Source: Vanessa cardui
Taxonomy: Eukaryota > Arthropoda > Insecta > Lepidoptera > Nymphalidae
Reading direction: 5' to 3'
Length of the DNA: 64,000 bases
NCBI RefSeq assembly: GCF_905220365.1
Contig: NC_061131.1
Location: 8,345,318 to 8,409,317 of the forward strand
Shown piece by piece: positions 23,889-35,092 of the stretch. Positions within the stretch are counted from its first letter, which is position 1; every line of letters begins with the position of its first letter. Both the position numbers and the translations under genes were made by a program. A model generated the notes under the pieces. It was not told the DNA's origin. It saw nothing but the letters and a program-made list of their open reading frames with translations, and ran no database searches.

Positions 23889-24227
23889 CATAAAATATTA
23901 TTATTACACGAACAATAATAATTATAAAAATTGTCTTATTATTCACCCAATATATTTTCTATTGAGTAGTAGATACTATAAGCATCTAAATTTAAACATA
24001 AAAGTATCGAAATATACGATATTTAAAATGAATATAATTTAAAATATAAAAATGAATTTAAAATTTCAATATTTTATTGAAAGATAACCTAGTACATATT
24101 CATATACTAAGTCCAAACTGAACATATATTATTTACTCTCATATTTACATTTGGTGTATAATTTTTTACCTTGTTTGACAATCAAACATGATTCTTTTAA
24201 TGTGTAGTTTTTAAGTCTCATTGCTGA

Positions 24228-24389
24228 TTAAAGGGTTCCTTTCTTTGCAAGCTGTTTTGTACTGACAAATGAATAAATAGATGAGATATTAGATAGACTT
24301 GGCAGAATTAACCTTCCGATAGATTCACGAATACTATTCTCTAGCTCACCTTGGCTCCTTCTATCTAAAATAACTCTTCCTCGTTTCAT
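24228..24389 (-). other. 53-codon minus-strand open frame, unrecognised
   Basis: A short frame starting MKRGRVILDRRSQGELENS, of coding-like composition, lies between the coiled-coil gene and a candidate plus-strand exon. An internal AAG|GTGAGC donor-like site, preceded by TTATTTTAG, could also make part of it a microexon of a minus-strand gene such as the one starting at 27 kb. I recognise no family, and either reading is tentative. Confidence 0.25.
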
Positions 24390-24531
24390 ATTATAAATCT
24401 TTTAATTATTATTAATCTGTTAAATTATTACAGACACATTCCACTGTTGCAACTTTGTTAAAAACTGTATTAAAACTAGCTAGTAAATAGCGTGTAATTC
24501 CGTTGTTGACTAAAGTATGCGTGAAGTTTAA

Positions 24532-24675
24532 CGAATCCTGGGACAGCAGGAAGAGGCACTGGTTAAAGTTAAGCAATTAAGAAGAGTTTTAGCGGCGAGA
24601 TTGCATGAAGCGAACTTATGTTTTCCGTTCCTAAAACTATCTTCATTACAACTACTGTGTACACCGAGTGCTGGG
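24532..24675 (+). other. candidate plus-strand exon, unrecognised
   Basis: A GC-richer stretch ends at a consensus donor (CTGGG|GTAAGT). One frame stays open through it and reads, in part, QQEEALVKVKQLRRVLAARL, a helix-like sequence. No in-frame Met exists, and an in-frame stop lies just before 24532, so it would have to be an internal or non-coding exon. A second frame gives KFNESWDSRKRHW before a stop. I cannot tell which, if either, is real. Confidence 0.22.
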
Positions 24676-24689
24676 GTAAGTAACATCTC

Positions 24690-25379
24690 TTAACCACACG
24701 CATAAACCTTGCACCTTCTACCAGCGAATAGAGTATTGCATGGCCTTTTAACTGTTCTTCTCCTCAAAATTATGAGATTCCATATTTAAATTACAACTAA
24801 TTGCATGTAAAAATCTGAATAGCTGCAACGATATAAAAAATAGTCAGTACAAGTTATAATTATTACATTTACGTAATATAATTGTCGACGGTATTTGATA
24901 GTCTTATTTCTATTTAAAGAAAAGGAGTTCAATTTACTGCATTCGATCCATGGATTTTATAAAGTAGATGAGTTCTTGAATTATTGTTACAATTAATCAC
25001 TGACATAAAAGAAGAGCTTCGGAATAAATTGATTATATCAGTATAAGGCCACTTCAGCAACAATCACCACATTTGTTACGAGTTGGTAGCAATGCAGTTG
25101 GACAATTTCCAAGCGTTAGCGAACAGATTAACTTTTTATTTAAACCGACAACCTTTAATCTTAAATGAATTATAACGTTATAAAATGAAAAACAAATTAT
25201 ATGTCATTATAAATTTATTTCACACAACACGCACACGGTTTCTTTCTTACATCCCTAATAAATAATTAAACCTATTTGTTAATTTTACACAAGCTTCTGT
25301 TTTAACCTTAAAACTCTTACAGAAATACTTAAATAATACCTTATTTGATAATACACACATGAAATATAGATAATGAATA
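24690..25379. other. gene-free stretch
   Basis: No exon, repeat terminus or RNA gene is recognised in this stretch between the candidate exon and the strand-skewed tract. Confidence 0.5.
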
Positions 25380-26700
25380 TCAATCGTATATCGACGGGCC
25401 TTAATGTCGGCAACAAACAAACAATTCAAAAAGTTAAAACGTAAACTTAACATAAAACTAACAAACACAGCCTTTTCAATGAACAACAACGTAATAATAG
25501 TAAACTTAACAACAATTCAACGCTTAAAATTACTTAACATGAACAAAATTGAATAACCAACGAGTTGCGGAACGCGCAACAATGGATGCGTAATGAGTAT
25601 TTTATCCCCTTGGGCGGCGTATTAATATACTTTATTTGATAAATATTAAAACAGTGTGTATTTAAAATCAGCGATAATGTTCCGATGTGATGATTTTCAC
25701 AACAAATTTTAATTGCAATATTAATATTCAATGCATTTTTGTTAATCTCTACAGTCGGTAAAATCGGGGAAAAAATAATCACTAGACAAATAAAATAACA
25801 ATTTAAATTACCACGTCAAAAACGTTTGTTTAGCAAACTCCATCATGAAATACTGCGCGAACATTATAGTTTTAGACATGTCAATTTTGAAGACTTATAA
25901 AATTTAACGAAACATACTTATACTATATAACATATTTACAAGCGTATATAACAATAACTCAGTAGGCACTTTTAGGTACTAAGGCACTTCTTAGTTTATT
26001 TTGTTAAAAAGTTGCTGAAATTTCAAGAAAAGTATATAAACGGTGGTACAACGTTGATTTTTGATTTTTTTTGCAATGAAAACATAAACTTAACAGTTTA
26101 TAACAACTAAAACATCAAATTCAACAGAATTAATAACATTAACGGTAACAAGAAATTCAACGAAACATTCTAACAGTAACCGGAAATCTAAGACGGGAAA
26201 TAATTTGAAACAAAAGGCAACAAATTCTTGAATCTTTCGAATTAAATAACAAAACAGAAATTCAACAGCTTTAAACAGAAACATTTTAAAGAGACAGATT
26301 CCCAGACCGGCTGGTTTAATGAAACTTGTAATGTAAAACTTAACAATTTCAAACGAATCGATAACTGGTAACGAGTTGAAACAAAATTAAACAAAACAAT
26401 TATTTACAAACTGAAACGAATATTTTTGATCAACAAAAACAATATTTACAAACATTATCAACGAAAACTATTTATAATGAAACTTAAAAATGCCGAATTA
26501 AAGAAAGACGTAACATGTGACGAAAATCTATTGAAGACTTGCCTTTTTAACGTGTGCAGAAGGTTTTTAGCAAAGATTGAAATCAACAATTACTTATTTA
26601 AACATAACAGCTAACGTTGAAGAAACAATAACAAGGAACAGAAAACGTAAGAGACCAAAACAGAAACTTAAACTGAACTTTAAAAACAAAACCGCACATT
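25380..26700. repeat. strand-skewed A/C-rich tract with recurring short motifs
   Basis: The plus strand is unusually rich in A and C and poor in G and T over more than a kilobase. AATTCAAC (near 25515, 26117, 26152, 26260) and AACTTAAC (near 25444, 25503, 26088, 26336) recur at irregular spacing. It lies downstream of the minus-strand gene that starts at 27 kb, so it may be its intron or a U/G-rich 3' UTR. The open frames here (80, 82, 64 and 62 codons) are by-products of the skew. Confidence 0.45.
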
Positions 26701-26919
26701 AAGGCTGAATTCGAAGTAATCGAGAGCTTAATACCTAATCATTTTTTTTTCCAAACAATATATACACAATTACTTATTTACTGTCGATATCAGTTATTAT
26801 TTTTACAACGAAATGCATTTTGGCTATATGATAGCTTGATAAAATGCGATTTTTTTTTTCACTTAATCATAATCTATCTTTGGACTTCAAAATAAGGACT
26901 GGTAATATATGTATAATAC

Positions 26920-27027
26920 CTTGTCCGGGTTTTGGCCGCATTCTGCTTGGTTTAGTTTAACTCTCACTGAATCGTAAATGGCTAGCTGCTTTTTCAGTGT
27001 TGGCTGTTGTTTTAAGACTTTGACCAT
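26920..27027 (-). CDS. first coding exon of an unidentified spliced gene (36 codons)
   Basis: On the minus strand a clean acceptor (CTTTTTGTTGCAG) ends at 27035. The exon starts at 27034, its ATG is at 27027-27025, and it runs 36 codons to a donor (GACAAG|GTATTA) at 26920/26919. The peptide starts MVKVLKQQPTLKKQLAIYD and continues with VRVKLNQ and CGQNPDK, an amphipathic basic helix. Read through the upstream splice, an in-frame TGA lies just before the ATG, which supports this start. The upstream 5' UTR exon is at 27249 to about 27480. The next exon toward lower coordinates was not found, so the product is unknown. Confidence 0.6.
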
Positions 27028-27248
27028 ATTATATCTGCAACAAAAAGAAAAAGTGTAAACAAAATGCGTCTACCGATAAAGAAAACAGAAAAGGAAGACA
27101 AGAAAGATATTAAATTATTATTATTATTACTCGCCAAACTGATCAATTTATTTTACTGATACTTAATTGGTATCAGCGAAATATTTTGCATCTGTTTCAA
27201 AACTAAAAGTCGTAAAAAAGGACTAGGAAGTAATAAAAATACACTTAC

Positions 27249-27480
27249 CAAAGTATATTCGACAGCGTTCTCGGCACAATCGCGACGTAAACTTCTCGAA
27301 AATGTTTTTCATAGAACGGACGCTTTTCAGTTACTTAAACATTAATTAACTTCACTTCAACTCCAAGTTTTAATTGACAAACTAGTGATAACAACTTCAG
27401 AGAAGACGCTCGTGTTTTGCATTCAGATACCCCGGGGACCCATTGGGTCCCCGGTGTAGTTTACTGTTGCACTCCAAAAT
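27249..27480 (-). other. 5' UTR exon of the gene starting at 27027
   Basis: The minus-strand exon ends at a strong donor (CTTTG|GTAAGTG, exon end 27249). Its start is inferred about 30 bases downstream of a TATA box. It contains a perfect 11-bp GC palindrome at 27432-27454 (CCGGGGACCCA, T, TGGGTCCCCGG) that should form a stable hairpin in the leader. The 111-codon open frame over 27397-27732 is probably incidental to high GC. Confidence 0.5.
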
Positions 27481-27504
27481 CAGTAGTAATGTTTCCGAAT
27501 AGTT

Positions 27505-27640
27505 TACACCCTTATATATAAGTCTCAAATACCCTCCCCGCGAGACCGTGGGAGCGCCCGCGCACGTGTGCTCCTTGCGTAAACGCATACAATGGCTCCC
27601 TTTTCTTTGTCCCATTGATTTCGAACCCTTGGGCGTCTTA
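27505..27640 (-). promoter_or_regulatory. TATA-type promoter with GC-rich upstream region
   Basis: TTATATATAAGGG on the minus strand near 27525-27510 is a good TATA box. Behind it is CpG-rich DNA (GGGAGCGCCCGCGCACGTGTG on the plus strand at about 27550-27570, including a CACGTG E-box). In an AT-rich genome this is a typical active-promoter signature and fits the 5' UTR exon just downstream. Confidence 0.5.
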
Positions 27641-27759
27641 CCTATCCGATTTACCTGTACTTGTGCAAGGGGAGAAATCTCGCCCGGTGGGAAAGTACGT
27701 AATCGTAACTGAAATTTTATGTTTGTAAGCATTTGTAATAAATTATTCTAAGAGGGTTA

Positions 27760-28638
27760 GTAGCTCTACGAATTTCACACGATATGTGATGTTAATAATT
27801 ATTATTAAATAAAATTTACCGGCGGAGTGACGCATAATCGTTACTCACAATTATATATATTTTGTACATTACATTAATTTTATCGACGATTAAGTACAGG
27901 GAGTTAGGTTCTAATGCAAATTCCTCAAATTGACAAAATGGTAATTCTATAATTTTAAGGAACTTAAACTTCTTTAAAAACTAATATATAATATAATACA
28001 CCTTAAGAGCCCTTCTACACCTATTGCCTTGAATTACAAGTTCACTTCATACCAAATTTCATAAAATACGGTTTAGTAATATGACCATGCTAGAACAACG
28101 GACAAACAGAGTTTCACATTTATTATATAAGAATAGATTTAAAGCGAAGGATATCATCTCATCTTTACATCTCTTCGAGTGCACTGTACTAATTTACTAA
28201 TAGAAACAATATCACCGACATCAATCCTTATAGCAATCGATCGTATGTTGTTATTGTTTTTTAGTTCAGTATGCTTACGAGCACACGTTTAATACAGAAG
28301 TCAAACAACTAAAAAGGAACCTGAAACATAACACTACCTCCGCGTTCTCTCATTAATTTGCGAGCGTTCAAAGCTTAACGGAACTCGATTGACTTACCCA
28401 AGTGTTTTGCAGCAACAAAAGATCCTTTCAGCGATACGAGAGAACGTGCTTTGCTTAAAATAATGAGGCCTTTAATTTACTAAGTCAAAAAGCCAGTACG
28501 TATTGTTTTGACCCTTCGATAACATACTTGGGTTGGGTACAACATGTGGTGTGGTATATGCGATATCAATTAATACTAAATACGCTTTAAATTTAATATT
28601 ATAAGAAAATAATTTGTTTAGTTTCTATTTAGATGATT
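27760..28638. other. gene-free stretch
   Basis: No gene, splice-bounded exon or recognisable repeat end is seen. Confidence 0.5.
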
Positions 28639-28768
28639 GAGCTAAGCTAGCCCAGTGGTAATAATGCGTGTATATTAACCGATAACTGCCAGTTCAAACC
28701 CAGACCTGGGCCTGAACCCGCAATCATCGGTTAAGATGCACGCGTTCTAACCACTGGGCCATCTCGAC
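28639..28768. mobile_element. inverted pair of tRNA-derived SINE heads
   Basis: The plus strand carries a SINE head with GCCCAGTGGT (A-box region) and AGTTCAAACCC (B box, 28691-28701). It is followed at once by the same head inverted (28704-28768, with CCTGAACCCG, then CCACTGGGCCATCTCGAC). The two copies meet at their B-box side, so the pair forms a long imperfect palindrome of two Pol III promoters. The SINE body of the 29.8-kb copy is missing. Confidence 0.75.
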
Positions 28769-29788
28769 TTTTTTCAATCCTTTATCAAATTTAAATTTAT
28801 ATCCTCCGAAATCTAGCAAAGTTTGTCAGAAAAAAAGTCGTAAAGTAAACAAATTTAAAAATAAATGCAGCATTCGCTGAGGATATATTAAATACTTCAG
28901 AGCGAAGTGTATGTTCTCTACGTGTAGCATGAATTCGATTACGAAGGGATTTACATTCTTCCTTCAAATTTTACCGAAAGGATATTTACATTTTAGACGG
29001 ATTAACCATATGTTTGCTTGAATAACAAGTACTTAGATACTTCTTCATCCAATTATTGATGTATTTTAAAGCCGTTTGGATTTATCAATTAATTCTATCA
29101 ATACAAAATATTAAAATTCAATATTAAGATATAAATAAAATGAAAAGCTTTATCAAAATATTTATAAAATTAATTTTTGTATTAGTGTCACATTCAAGCA
29201 AATATTTGAATTTTTTTTCTGTTTAGTGTTAGATATAATATATCTCGCGAATAATGAATGCTTTATCGATAACCCAATACCTAAGCTATTGCATTGCGGC
29301 TATGCACCCACGTCTCTGACTCGATTTCAATACAAATTATTATCGAGCCATTTCTTCTTTCAAAGATACGTGAAATTATGTTGCTAACGATACATATGTC
29401 AAAGGAATCGTATTCTTTGTATGTGAAGCTATTTAATTCAACCTCCATTTCTGAAATCCATTCTGTTAATGGACAAAATGTTTTTCGTATATTACTGAAA
29501 AAAATCTAAAATATTACAGTTCTAAGGTTCTTGTTTGTGATTTATTCATTTGTTGGTGTACTTTGTTAATTGGTTAATAATAAATAAATAATTAATGCAA
29601 ACATTGTAAGCAAATATGACGACTATATATTTACTTCAAATTAAGTACTAGAGTGGAAGTGGTATCAGGTAATAAAATAAATTTAAAATTTTTTTACATA
29701 ATTTATCGCCAGCGGCTTCGCTCACATTTTGGGGCTGACGGTCAGATGTTATTCTGAAAAGTATCATATCCTGCCATGACTTTAAAAC
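28769..29788. other. gene-free stretch
   Basis: No gene is recognised. The 71-codon plus-strand frame at 29294-29509 has no domain features and is probably chance. Confidence 0.5.
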
Positions 29789-30102
29789 ATAAAGTAAAGT
29801 AAAGTAATTTAACAGCCTGTACATTTCCCACTGCTGAGTTAAGGCCTCCTCTTCCATTAAGGAGAGGGTTTGGAACATATTCCACAACGCTGTTCCAATG
29901 CGGGTTAGTGGAATGCACATGTGGCAGAATTTTTATGAAATTAGACACATGCAGGTTTCCTCACGATGTTTTCCTTCACCGCCGAGCACGTGATGAATTA
30001 TAAACACAAATTAAGCACATATATATAGTGGTGCTTGCCTGGGTTTGAACCCGCAATCATCGGTGAAGATGCACGCGTTCTAACCACTGGGCCATCTCAG
30101 CT
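29789..30102 (-). mobile_element. full-length tRNA-derived SINE (Metulj-like)
   Basis: On the minus strand the element starts with GAGATGGCCCAGTGGTTAGA (A-box region) and the B box GGGTTCAAACCC (30052-30041). Its conserved body includes TTAATTTGTGTTTATAATTC, CACGTGCTCGGCGGTGAAGG and the CCTGCATGTGTC region. It ends with GTGGGAAATGTACAGGCTGT and a short TTACT tandem tail (plus-strand AAAGTAAAGTAAAG). This matches, as I recall it, the abundant nymphalid SINE family called Metulj. The ORFs over it are not genes. Confidence 0.82.
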
Positions 30103-31815
30103 CTATTCCAAACTTCAAATGCGATTCAGTGGGTAGGCCGAGAAATAAGAACACAAATAGGAGTTACTTTGCCATTTATCTAATTATATGTATATTTTAT
30201 TTAGATTTATTTTATTATTACTTAATAAATAAAGTTACAAGTCGTTAACGTTTTCATGTGATCAGAATATATTATATAAGAACAGAATGTATTATATGAC
30301 AACTATCACAATATAGTACTTTATAATAGTGAAAAAAAAATATATAACAAAAAACACTTATTGAAATCAAAGTTCAAAAGTATGTAAACTATTAGGTTTC
30401 CGATGGCAGATAAAAACCATTTTTAAATAAAAGCTACTCAGATTGATAAAATATTACCTTGTAAATATTTTTAATATTACATTGTACGGCAATAATATGA
30501 AATGCCTACTGCGTTATGTCGGAATTCCTATATACATATCTCACGTTATATGTTGTATTTGCTCCAAATCGAACGCTTTCACATCATCCCCAAAGGATAT
30601 ACGACTGTACATACTATTTAGGTTGAAACCGTATTAAACGTCGAGCATTCTGCATATGAGTACATTTCGAATTCGACATTCACTCGTATCCAATACAGAA
30701 CCGAAGACTGGATAGAAGATACCAGTGTAATTCTACTAAGTCAAATGCAATGCAAGCATTTTAGTTATGAGGTTTTCGTCGAAAACGTGAATCCTTTTGA
30801 TCACGACAGCTCTGAATAGATGTGTACTGCTCGGCCTAGTTCGAAACAATTTATATGTGCTTTCAGATATTTGCATTAAATTTTTGTATTGCTTAAATCA
30901 TTTATCCACATATTTGCAAGTGCATTTTTTTATACAAAGTATCGATTAATAATTATATTTGTATAGCTTTTATTACATGTTTATGAGCAATACGTTCTTT
31001 TTACCTCAATTTCACTTTAATCCACAATTCTTTCTTTAAAAAAACTTTCGTTCATACTAAAGTCACTATTAGCTTATTTATATTAGACATTACTTTATTT
31101 TTCATGACAAAATAATAAATGATGTTATTTATAACTTCTACATTTATTCACACAATTTATGCACATAACTACATTTTCGGTCATTTTTATAAAATGTATT
31201 AAAAGCGTTAGTTACTACAATTTTATTTTGAAAATTTATAGTTCGTAAAAGAAACGTAAAATTTTGAATAGATGAGATACTTGTATATATTTGGTCAAAA
31301 AATACTCCTATAATTTAAAGGATGAAATTGTATGAATACAAATGATGAGTGAATTTATTTTGGATATGAATGTCAAATATTTAAATTTACTAAGAAATTA
31401 AAAAAAATATATTTAGTGTAATTAACGTCCCTTTAAATTATTTTATAGGTTACGATATGAATTGATATTAAACCCGACAACAGCGAAGTGGTTCTTATGT
31501 AATAGGTGTATCTAAGCGTTCAAATATCAATCGTCGATGAATAAACAATGTAGGTATATCACGTTCAAACACAACAATCCGAAACGTGATATGCGGTATA
31601 TACCTCCTCATAACCATTATATTTGAGATGCCTTAATAATTACAATTTCAAATTAAAAGGATTTTGAAAGCAAACTGTTTCTTTCACGTTTCAATTATAA
31701 AGTTAATTCTAAGCAAACCAGCTTAAATAAGCGTACATAATTTAAATATTTTTAACTGGAACTACTTATTCTAGATCTAAAAAATGAATATTACTTTTTT
31801 TTCCCATTTAAGAAT
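30103..31815. other. gene-free stretch
   Basis: A GC-richer patch at 30480-30850 includes a 64-codon plus-strand frame of no recognisable family and may be a repeat remnant. The rest is plain AT-rich DNA. Confidence 0.45.
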
Positions 31816-31819
31816 ATAA

Positions 31820-32010
31820 TGGCTTGCTTAAAAGACTGGTAATATCGAGGTCTTGGGTTCGAATCAGTATTAGCACCGATTTAAGAAGTTTGTAGGTTTT
31901 CGAAATAGCTTGGAAAAGTACATATAGCAGGATTAGATCTTGCGCCTTTATTTGACGGTCATGTCGGATTGCCTTTCCATAGGATTATAAGAGTGAGGTA
32001 GGTAATACAA
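31820..32010 (+). mobile_element. possible second SINE family copy (tRNA-like head)
   Basis: AATGGCTTGCTTAAAAGACTG with a following CTTGGGTTCGAATCAG provides an A-box-like and a good B-box sequence (GGTTCGAATC near 31855-31864). It does not fold into a full tRNA cloverleaf. The tail GACGGTCATGTCGGATTGCC recalls lepidopteran SINE bodies. The call is tentative. Confidence 0.35.
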
Positions 32011-32699
32011 AGTACATCTGACATACACGCTATGAATGCGTGTATCATTAGTTCTGCAGTGTATTATCTTCTGTCGTCTTTGTGTACGACCAGCGTAACC
32101 AAAATTCAGTCAAGCGACATTATTAATATTACAAGTGTTCGTCAACTGTCAAATTTGTCATAATTGAAAATTTGAGGAAAGCGTATTATATTAAGATCGA
32201 ATTTTACGGACATTCTTTTTCTATTCTTTTCCTACCAAACAAAGGAGAAAGAAAAAAAACAAACTGATTTTTTTTCTGTCTTTTATATATATAGATTGCT
32301 ACAAAAATATGTATTTATTAATTGTGTATCGAACATCTTATAACGGAAAGTGACGTAACATCAGTCGTGATGATATATATCCTTGTCCGGTTCTTACTTA
32401 TACCCTTAGCAACCCTTCGTTCTTTACAAGGGATAAAAAGTATCTAGGGTGGAAGCTTCCACCAAACCGAATTATATTAAAATTCATCGTGCGGTTTTCT
32501 CACGATGCGAATAACCGACATAGATGATTTATTTTCAAATATATTGTTGATATATTTCTGGTTTTGTTTACATTTATCAAAAATGTTTTAGAACAATCAC
32601 GCAAATATAGTTTTTAAATGACAAAAAGTGTAATATTTTACCATACGTATTGCATATTAGATTTCTATTTTTATTTAAAATTCATATTAAGTTATAAAA

Positions 32700-33120
32700 T
32701 ATTCTGAAATGGTAACCTCGTATCGGCGTCAAAAGTATCGATTCAGGCACGGTATAAACTCGAAACTATACAACTTATGGAAGCAATACAAAAACGAGCG
32801 CACCGAAGTCGGCGCTCTTTCAATAAGTCTTTCGTTAAGATTTTACTCTAAGACGGAACGCCGCTCCTCAATTATTAACGCACACATTCGCTTACTTCCC
32901 CCGGATCTTTTCATAAGGGACAAAAGCAGATTCAGGTCGCGGTAACAACGGAAAAATTGCAAAGGACGTACGTTATGTGTAGGTAAGGATATGAGGTGAG
33001 CTTTTAATATTAAGCGCCCAGAACGAGGCCGGGGCAACTTTATTACGCGATACCGTCACATGCAAACGTTGAACAAGTTTATATTTTATAAATGGCGCTG
33101 ACATCACGTCACGCCACCGG
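32700..33120 (+). promoter_or_regulatory. CpG-rich patch, possible promoter or non-coding first exon
   Basis: This stretch has many CpGs in otherwise AT-rich DNA. It contains a 78-codon frame of low credibility, two donor-like sites (GTAG|GTAAGG near 32981 and GAG|GTGAGC near 32996), and a TGACATCACGTCACG cluster near 33100. That combination suits a promoter or first exon of a plus-strand transcript, but no downstream exon was found. Confidence 0.25.
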
Positions 33121-34034
33121 TAATATTAAGAAAGCCATAAAAAGAAAATCTTACAAGCTTACTACAAATATAAACAAATATTCTTTTATTGCTAAAACAA
33201 ATTGCCTCCAAATATTTATGTAAAATCACTTTAGTGTCAATTATTTGTTATAATTTCCCTTAATAAATATTATGTTTAATAAATACTACATACTAGATAA
33301 ACATTTAAACCATTCATGTTTATAAATTTAGGTATTTATAGTAAAACATGCATAGATATTACTAAAAATAACCTTTTTAATAAAAAAAAATATTATTTAC
33401 AAACATCAATCATCAAACCGCCTTATTTTCGTTAATAATTAGGTTAGGTAGCTGTAATTAATTTTTGCTTTAGTATTTGAACGACAGCACTAATATACTT
33501 ACAATATTTGTATGTAGGTATATTACAATGTTTCGAGGCTAAGTTGAGCTGATACAGTTTAAAATTCAACTAAACATTTTAGGCTAGGCCTAATATTTAC
33601 AAAATACTACATCTAAGAAGACGGTCGGCATTAAGAAGGCAGATAAGAGTTGGCGGGAGGCTTAAGCCGCCTCTGGTATTGCCCGAGGGAATCATAGTGA
33701 CATTTTCGAAACAGCTGCTCAACTTACCTACAAATCCTGTGCTTAAATAGGATTTACCTAAAGTATTTTGAATATACATTTATACAGCCTTTGACAATTA
33801 ATTGAGACTATAAAATTATTTTTCTCTTTGTTATATCGCTTTCTTTAGTTATAAAGCAATATAACGCAATCGATGAACAGTTGAATCTTAACCAATGAAT
33901 ACAAGTTTAAACCGGTAACGCTAAGGCAAAGTCAAGTACCACTGAATTGTCATGTTTAGCAATGAAGGAAAACACATGATGTTTTAAAAAACTGAGTGTG
34001 TTTAATTTTAATAAAATTGTGTTACATGATAACA
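33121..34034. other. gene-free stretch
   Basis: A GC-richer patch at 33600-33740 (with GGCGGGAGGCTTAAGCCGCC, a partial palindrome) may be a transposon scrap. Nothing else is recognised. Confidence 0.45.
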
Positions 34035-34135
34035 TCCACTAAACCGCATTGGAGCAGTGTGGTGGAATAAGCTTCAAACCTTCAACCCAAGAGGTGGTCT
34101 TAGCCCAAGAGTGGGACAGTACTTTACTGTTACAT
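34035..34135 (+). mobile_element. 3' fragment of the Metulj-like SINE
   Basis: CCGCATTGGAGCAGTGTGGT, GGAATAAGCTTCAAACCTTC and CTTAGCCCAAGAGTGGGACA match the 3' half of the SINE at 29.8 kb in the opposite orientation. The tRNA head is absent, so it is 5'-truncated. Confidence 0.7.
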
Positions 34136-34179
34136 TACCGTTATTAAAATAAGATACAGTATAAGTAAACTGTATAATG

Positions 34180-34255
34180 TATAGGTAAAGTTTACCTCAA
34201 TATCTTTCTTATTATTAAAGTCATAACAAATATATTGAGGTAAACATTACCTATA
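34180..34255. repeat. 24-bp inverted repeat with 28-base loop
   Basis: TATAGGTAAAGTTTACCTCAATAT (34180-34203) pairs with 34232-34255 with a single mismatch. The 76-base hairpin has the size of an insect pre-miRNA or a tiny inverted-repeat transposon. No gene overlaps it. Confidence 0.75.
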
Positions 34256-34861
34256 TATATATAGTCAAATTGCATACACTTTGCACATAGATTTTATTTT
34301 TGTAGGTACAATTGAAAGCATTTACACTAATGTCACATTTCACTATATGTGTTACAGTGGGAAAATATTCATGCATATTACGTTCGAATCTTGTTATCAC
34401 CTACATCTGGTATACAATGGCGAAGCGAATGGGGTCCCTTCCAAATTCTTTTATCCTACGGCTACGATTGAATGTAGATTTTTAGAGTTCGGATACAGTA
34501 ATCTAGTTCAGGTGTTCCCGAAAATCCTCTCATATCTGAGGTCGCATACGTTTTCCAGTTTTATTGCATATTGAGACGTACTATTTTTGTGATATATTAT
34601 CCAAACCGTAATATAAAATAGCGACGGATAAGCTTTAAAGCATTTTCAATCCAATTTTCTCTGATTCCATTATTATCGAGGCAATATCTTCAAAGTAACT
34701 AAGGAAGCTACGATATGAGCCATACAAAGAAAGCATACATAAAATAGCGCGAATATTTTTAATCGCGGAATACTTCATATTTCGATTTTGATATTTCGAT
34801 TAAATAAAGTGAAAAAACGAAATAAAAAATACATCTTTAGAATATAATAAAGTGTTCGTGA

Positions 34862-35092
34862 AGACGATTCTTTGGCCGCATTTACAATGAATCTAGAATT
34901 TTACAGCGACTAGCACCCGGCTTGGCTGATATCGTGGGAACGAAGGCGCAAGGTGAGCTTGCAATTTGCCTTTATTCACCATCTGCTGGCGCCAGACAGT
35001 GCAATTGCATGATTTTGGTACTTCATTGTAACCGAGAAAAAAGTTTCTCCTTTATAATGCGGATAAAGATTGCTTCTCTGAGAAAGTGCTTT
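34862..35092 (+). other. 77-codon Met-less open frame with donor site
   Basis: A GC-richer stretch stays open without a Met start. It reads in part LQRLAPGLADIVGTKAQG and contains a strong donor (CAAG|GTGAGC) at 34952/34953. It could be an exon (TTTTACAG before 34905 is a possible acceptor) or part of a repeat. I recognise no family. Confidence 0.22.

Noticed and set aside
28639..28768. tRNA gene(s) suggested by A- and B-box sequences
   Set aside because: The boxes belong to SINE heads; no complete cloverleaf or acceptor stem can be formed. The same holds for 30041-30093 and 31820-31880.
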